From positions 1 to 64,000 of the forward strand of contig NZ_SDLI01000010.1 of assembly GCF_004123195.1 (NCBI RefSeq): DNA of 64,000 nucleotides. The letters are read 5' to 3'. The translations under genes and the position numbers were made by a program. Shown one piece after another: positions 60,273-64,000 of this stretch. The notes under the pieces were generated by a model. The model was not told where the DNA came from, made no database searches, and saw only the letters and a list, made by a program, of their open reading frames with translations. Position 1 is the stretch's first letter; the number at the start of each line of letters is the position of its first letter. Source of the stretch: Ammoniphilus sp. CFH 90114 (GTDB lineage: Bacteria > Bacillota > Bacilli > Aneurinibacillales > RAOX-1).

Positions 60273-61769
60273 TCATTGTGCTGAATTAGACCCACCAGCG
60301 ATCCAGGGCTTCTCTAAGGTACGCTTTAGTAAATCTATGCTTACTAATAAATCAAACTGTTTTTGCTTAAGTTCTACGACACTCAGTTTGGCCTTTACTA
60401 CATCCGCTTGGATACCTAAACCAGTATCATAATTAATCTGGCTTATCTTCAACCCTTCTTCTGCTTTTGCTAGATTCGTTTCCATAATCATGTATTGGTC
60501 TTCCAACTTCCGAATAGATAGATACATACTACGTACATTTTTATCTAGCTCTAGTTTAGCATTAGAAAGAGTGTACTCAGCTTTCTCAATATCAATCTTC
60601 TTTGCCGAATATGGTTCTTTACTTTGATTGTTGAAGGTATATAAATCGGCTCCTAGCTTCTTTAGTTTGACACTTTGTTGTAGATTCCAGATCGTTGGAC
60701 TTTCTTCCAGTAGCTTTGTAATATGAAAATCAATGTTTAGGTCCTCTAGCTTTTTAAAAACAGGAACTTCCGTTAGTAGAAGACGTTCTTCTTTCGCTAG
60801 CCCTAACAAATTATTAAACTTTAAATAAGACTCGTCGATCGTTTTCTTTGCTACTTCAATACTGTCTGTTCTCTCTTTATAGGACTTTTCGACTTGGTTT
60901 TTTTCGAATTGACTAGCTAACCCATTATTAAATTTAATTTCAGTGAGCTGTTTTTGCAAATTAGCATATTCAAGACCTTTTTGCGCTACGTCTAATTCAC
61001 GCTGTTTTTGTAATATTTCATAGTAAACCTGTCTAACTTGGTGTTCCAGAACTTCCTGGTCAACCTTCACTTGTCTTTGGGCCACTTGTCTTGCGATATC
61101 CGCTTGTTGAATCCCCTCAAAAACGTTCCTTACTATACCTTCTGCTTGCCCATTTCCATTCTCTTCTGGAATGAAATCTAAGGCTTGACCCGCATGATTA
61201 CGTATTTCCTCTGACCTTTCAACTTCTGCTAACGAGTTCTTTAAGTTATAACTGTGATTAGTTGCTAATGATATGGCTTCTTCTATGGTAAGAGAAGGTC
61301 TATCTTCTACAATCACTTTTTTAGACGTGACCATAACCGTACGCGATTCTTTCACCCATGCTACTTCAGCACCTAGAGACTCACTAACTAGTCGAAGAGG
61401 GACCATCGTCGTCTCTTCCTTTAGTGAAACGGGAGCTCCTAATTTGACTTGGACACCATTTTTGTAGGCAATATCAGAACCAATTTGTAATTCTAAGGTT
61501 TGACCGTCTTTCTCTGCTTTAACTTTTCTATCTTCAGCATTCCATGTGACCAAAGCACCTAACGATTCAAAGATACCTCTCATTGGCACCATCGTGATGT
61601 CTCTATATAGATAAGGGGCCGGCTGAAAGTACTTTTCTTGATCATCAATTACAATGCCTATACTAGATTGGTATGATGCAACCATACTTTCTGCTTTTAC
61701 TTGATTAATCGTGACGTTTCCCATCGTCAACATGCTAAGTATGATAAAACCAGCAGAAACTCTTCTCAT
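60273..61769 (-). CDS. TolC-like protein with N-terminal stalk domain
   Basis: 498 aa. The signal peptide ends near VKAES. Residues about 45-150 hold two copies of the copper-amine-oxidase-like stalk motif (DITMVPMRGIFESLGALVTW and TTMVPLRLVSESLGAEVAWV). Residues about 160-490 are outer-membrane-efflux (TolC) style helices: LTIEEAISLATNHSYNLKNSLAEVE, then VRQVYYEILQKQRELDVAQKGLEYANLQ, and GLGIQADVVKAKLSVVELKQKQFDLL, the paired repeat of that family. A monoderm has no outer membrane, so a TolC trimer is unlikely to work as usual. It may be a wall-spanning or adaptor coiled coil. The C-terminus is Pro/Gly/Ser-rich. Confidence 0.85.
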   Translation of the reverse strand: MRRVSAGFIILSMLTMGNVTINQVKAESMVASYQSSIGIVIDDQEKYFQPAPYLYRDITMVPMRGIFESLGALVTWNAEDRKVKAEKDGQTLELQIGSDIAYKNGVQVKLGAPVSLKEETTMVPLRLVSESLGAEVAWVKESRTVMVTSKKVIVEDRPSLTIEEAISLATNHSYNLKNSLAEVERSEEIRNHAGQALDFIPEENGNGQAEGIVRNVFEGIQQADIARQVAQRQVKVDQEVLEHQVRQVYYEILQKQRELDVAQKGLEYANLQKQLTEIKFNNGLASQFEKNQVEKSYKERTDSIEVAKKTIDESYLKFNNLLGLAKEERLLLTEVPVFKKLEDLNIDFHITKLLEESPTIWNLQQSVKLKKLGADLYTFNNQSKEPYSAKKIDIEKAEYTLSNAKLELDKNVRSMYLSIRKLEDQYMIMETNLAKAEEGLKISQINYDTGLGIQADVVKAKLSVVELKQKQFDLLVSIDLLKRTLEKPWIAGGSNSAQ

Positions 61770-61793
61770 AACCGCACTCCTTTAATTTGAAAA

Positions 61794-61822
61794 AGAGGAC
61801 TCCTTAGGAGCCCTCTTTTTAC
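61794..61822 (-). terminator. Terminator of the large stalk-domain surface protein gene
   Basis: Minus-strand GAGGGCTCC/GGAGTCCTC stem with a short loop and five Ts. Confidence 0.88.
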
Positions 61823-61832
61823 TTGTTATTCA

Positions 61833-64000
61833 TTAGTTTTTGATAGTTACAGTTCTAGTTGCTTCATCCCACTCAACTTCTGCGCCAAGAGCTTGAGCAG
61901 CATAACGAAGCGGAAGAGTAGTACGTCCATCTTTAATTTCAGCAGCTGCGTCCATTTGAACAGCAACGCCATTTACAATCAACTTATTGCTACCAATAGT
62001 CATTTGTGCAATTCTGTCACCCTTAATAAGAGTTACAGTCTTAGTGTTTGCATTCCAAATAATGTTGGACTCAGTTACACCAAGAGCTTCAGCTACGAAA
62101 CGTACAGGCAAGAAAGTACGTCCATTGTTGATGTAAGGTGCAACGTCAGCAGTCTTCTCAACACCATCTACTTTGTAAGTAGTAGAATCAATTACAAAGT
62201 TTGCAACAGCAGCTGTTTCAGCTGGAGCTGGAGTTATAACTTCAGCTAACACAACTTTTGCTACGTAATCTTTATCTTCAAACATCGCACGTTCATCTGC
62301 TTTATCCTCATCGATTTCATCAACGCTATTTTCGATAAGACTTCCACCAATCTTAGCTTCGATAGCACCGTAAGGAACTGTACGGTCAAGAGTTAACTTA
62401 CCGCCAGAGATCTTGATCTTAGAAGCTTTAGAGCTTTCACTGTCTACTTTGATCTTAACAACGTTATCCTTACCATCTTCTGTTTTGTCTAATTCCACTT
62501 CATCATCAATGTCTAGGTTTCCTTCGAGAACCTCAACTTTTGGTTCTTCTGCCCACTTCATGTTCTCAGGAAGTGCAACAGTTAACCATCCTTCTTTGAT
62601 GTTTCCTTTTGCTGTTTCAGTGATGATGATATCGCTCAAATCTTGCTCTTTCAAACCGATTTGAACTTTAGCTGCAGTTGCTTCAACAGTAACTGGAGCA
62701 ACAGCTTTACCAAGTACTAACTCTCCTTCGATTCCAGCTTTACTTGTAACCTTAGCTGTGATATCTCCAGTTTTATCAGCTTGGATAGAAGAATAGAACT
62801 GAATGGAGAAGTCTGCTTTGCCAGAAAGTTTTTCAATTGTGAATTCAATTTCATTTCGGTCAGAGTTATAAGTGATTCCAGCTTTAGTTAAAGTAACTTC
62901 AGAAGCATCCTTTAATTCTGCATCGTAAGCTTTAACCCATGTAGGTAGCTCTACTTTAACTTTACGTCCAGGAATGATAGAACCTGCGATATCTTCCTTG
63001 ATCTTTAATTTAGCAAGTTTCATATCATCTTTATCATCAATATAACGTCCAGCTACTAACTCTTTTGGTTCTCCATCAACAGAAACATTGGTGTTGAAAT
63101 CAGTATATTTCGCAATAACGATATCTGATTCAGTTACTTCATCACCATCAATGTTAAGTTCTACGTCACCATAAGAAGCACCATCTTTAGCGGAGATCTT
63201 AGCATTTTTGATATAAATTGTGCCACGTTGATCTCTAGAACCAGCTGGGTCAAAAGTTAGAACTAGGTTGTTATCATTAAATTTAAGATGATATTCACCA
63301 GCGCCTACATCATCAGCATCTTCAGTGCTTCCAACTTCAGTCAGGCCTCCGAACGCACTAGAGAACTCGATATCAGCTTCTTCCCATTTAAACTTAGAAG
63401 GCAACTTGAAGGTGATACTTTGTTTGTCACTCCCCATAGCATTTACGCTGTTTTCATCCACACGGATCGTAGCGATAGATGAAGCAGAGTCACTTACTTT
63501 TTTCACTTCTTCAACAGTAGTAGTAGTGTTCCCGTCTCCAACTTTAGCAAAAGTATAAGTTCCAGGGGACAAAGTTGTATCCATAGATTCAAGAGTAGCC
63601 TTAAGCTCTCCAGTTGCACCATCTACTTCTACATAGAAAGGAACTTTCATTTCATCAGTTAATTTTTTACCATCTACATCAACACTCAATTCAAGTACTT
63701 GGTTAGTAACAGTTTCAACCTTTGCACCAACTAGATAAGTAGCCAATAAAGATGTGTTTTTATCTTTGTCGTATGCATCTTTAACGAATTTAACTCCTTC
63801 TGGAAGAGTCAAACGGAAGATTTGTCCATTTGTAAATTCAACGTTATCTTCCTTGATTAGAATTTGAGAAACTGGCTTGCCGTAGTCTTTAGACCCTTCG
63901 GAAGTTTCCTCACTCTCATAATCATCAGCGATGCTCGGTACAGTTGTGATTACGTTGTCACTGTCAGCAGACACCGCAAATGGAGCTGCTAAAGAAGCTA
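61833..64000 (-). CDS. Large acidic stalk-domain surface protein (5' end beyond window)
   Basis: At least 722 aa; the frame is open to the window edge, where it reads ASLAAPFAVSADSD, the end of a signal peptide with the cleavage site AVSA. The first 600 residues are repetitive Asp/Glu/Lys-rich beta domains without a recognised family (for example VNAMGSDKQSITFKLPSKFKWEEADIEF). The last 100 residues are two copper-amine-oxidase-like stalk motifs (NNGRTFLPVRFVAEALG and KDGRTTLPLRYAAQALGAEVEW). No catalytic residues are visible. Composition and size fit a wall-associated structural or S-layer-like protein. The terminator is strong, as expected for a highly expressed gene. Confidence 0.85.
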   Translation of the reverse strand, partial: ASLAAPFAVSADSDNVITTVPSIADDYESEETSEGSKDYGKPVSQILIKEDNVEFTNGQIFRLTLPEGVKFVKDAYDKDKNTSLLATYLVGAKVETVTNQVLELSVDVDGKKLTDEMKVPFYVEVDGATGELKATLESMDTTLSPGTYTFAKVGDGNTTTTVEEVKKVSDSASSIATIRVDENSVNAMGSDKQSITFKLPSKFKWEEADIEFSSAFGGLTEVGSTEDADDVGAGEYHLKFNDNNLVLTFDPAGSRDQRGTIYIKNAKISAKDGASYGDVELNIDGDEVTESDIVIAKYTDFNTNVSVDGEPKELVAGRYIDDKDDMKLAKLKIKEDIAGSIIPGRKVKVELPTWVKAYDAELKDASEVTLTKAGITYNSDRNEIEFTIEKLSGKADFSIQFYSSIQADKTGDITAKVTSKAGIEGELVLGKAVAPVTVEATAAKVQIGLKEQDLSDIIITETAKGNIKEGWLTVALPENMKWAEEPKVEVLEGNLDIDDEVELDKTEDGKDNVVKIKVDSESSKASKIKISGGKLTLDRTVPYGAIEAKIGGSLIENSVDEIDEDKADERAMFEDKDYVAKVVLAEVITPAPAETAAVANFVIDSTTYKVDGVEKTADVAPYINNGRTFLPVRFVAEALGVTESNIIWNANTKTVTLIKGDRIAQMTIGSNKLIVNGVAVQMDAAAEIKDGRTTLPLRYAAQALGAEVEWDEATRTVTIKN

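Noticed and set aside
1-64000. tRNA, rRNA, insertion sequences, prophage or CRISPR arrays
   Set aside because: Looked for and not found: no cloverleaf or rRNA segments, no transposase or integrase frames, and no regularly spaced repeats with unique spacers.

Overview
The window looks like a chromosomal segment of a motile, S-layer-bearing, spore-former-type Firmicute (Bacillales, probably the Brevibacillus/Paenibacillaceae side). The reasons are the late flagellar operons with SigD-type promoters, CsrA/FliW, DegS/DegU, ComFA/ComFC, a SAM-I riboswitch before metK, SLH-domain proteins and copper-amine-oxidase-like 'stalk' proteins. The genus is inferred; no rRNA or tRNA is present to fix it. 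The backbone follows the Bacillus order degS-degU ... comFA-comFC ... flgM-flgN-flgK-flgL-fliW-csrA-hag ... flaG-fliD-fliS-fliT, nearly all on the minus strand, but two large blocks interrupt it.

Region by region. 1-1330: start of a secreted RCC1/cadherin-like repeat protein, cut by the window edge. 1489-4567: fliT, fliS, fliD, flaG behind a SigD-like promoter. 4675-26398: a flagellin-glycosylation island between flaG and hag. It holds pseudaminic-acid genes (pseB, pseC, pseH, pseI, a pseF/spsF-like gene), a sugar formyltransferase, a DUF4910 hydrolase, an SDR/ATP-grasp fusion, UDP-galactopyranose mutase, several glycosyltransferases, two methyltransferases (one broken) and the flagellin glycosyltransferase Maf. 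No PseG is recognisable. The 16-22 kb part is AT-rich and carries three lesions in two adjacent genes. 26533-32527: hag with a textbook CsrA-binding hairpin in its leader, then csrA, fliW, flgL, flgK, flgN and flgM from a SigD promoter.

32634-43078: a second accessory block between flgM and comFC. It has a yaaR-like gene, a heptad-repeat coiled-coil protein, a candidate peptide quorum-sensing module (a 42-aa secreted propeptide gene divergent from a PlcR-like HTH/TPR regulator, with a perfect PlcR-box palindrome between them), an SLH-NlpC/P60 hydrolase, an alpha/beta hydrolase, a lone secY, and a 1240-aa secreted protein with cohesin-like and dockerin-like domains. That last gene is bracketed by an 84-bp direct repeat of the comFC 3' end.

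43079-50820: comFC, comFA, a 640-bp gene-free stretch, a small membrane GT-like protein, degU, degS, a polysaccharide deacetylase lipoprotein, and metK behind a SAM-I riboswitch. 50909-64000: cell-surface genes, namely a subtilisin-like protease with SLH repeats, two tandem S41 proteases with stalk-like C-termini, a stalk/DUF4352-like protein, an O-antigen-ligase-like membrane protein with TPRs, a stalk-plus-TolC-like protein and a large acidic stalk-domain surface protein cut by the window edge.

How they fit together: the flagellar genes make and cap the filament, CsrA/FliW couple flagellin synthesis to assembly, and the island makes and attaches the flagellin glycan. DegSU, ComF and the PlcR-like module suggest growth-phase control of competence, secretion and surface enzymes. 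The most novel-looking items are the divergent PlcR/PapR-like module, the SDR/ATP-grasp fusion with a replaced catalytic tyrosine, the shared N-terminal Rossmann-like module on three glycan-tailoring proteins, the comFC-repeat-flanked cohesin/dockerin gene and the TolC-like protein in a monoderm.
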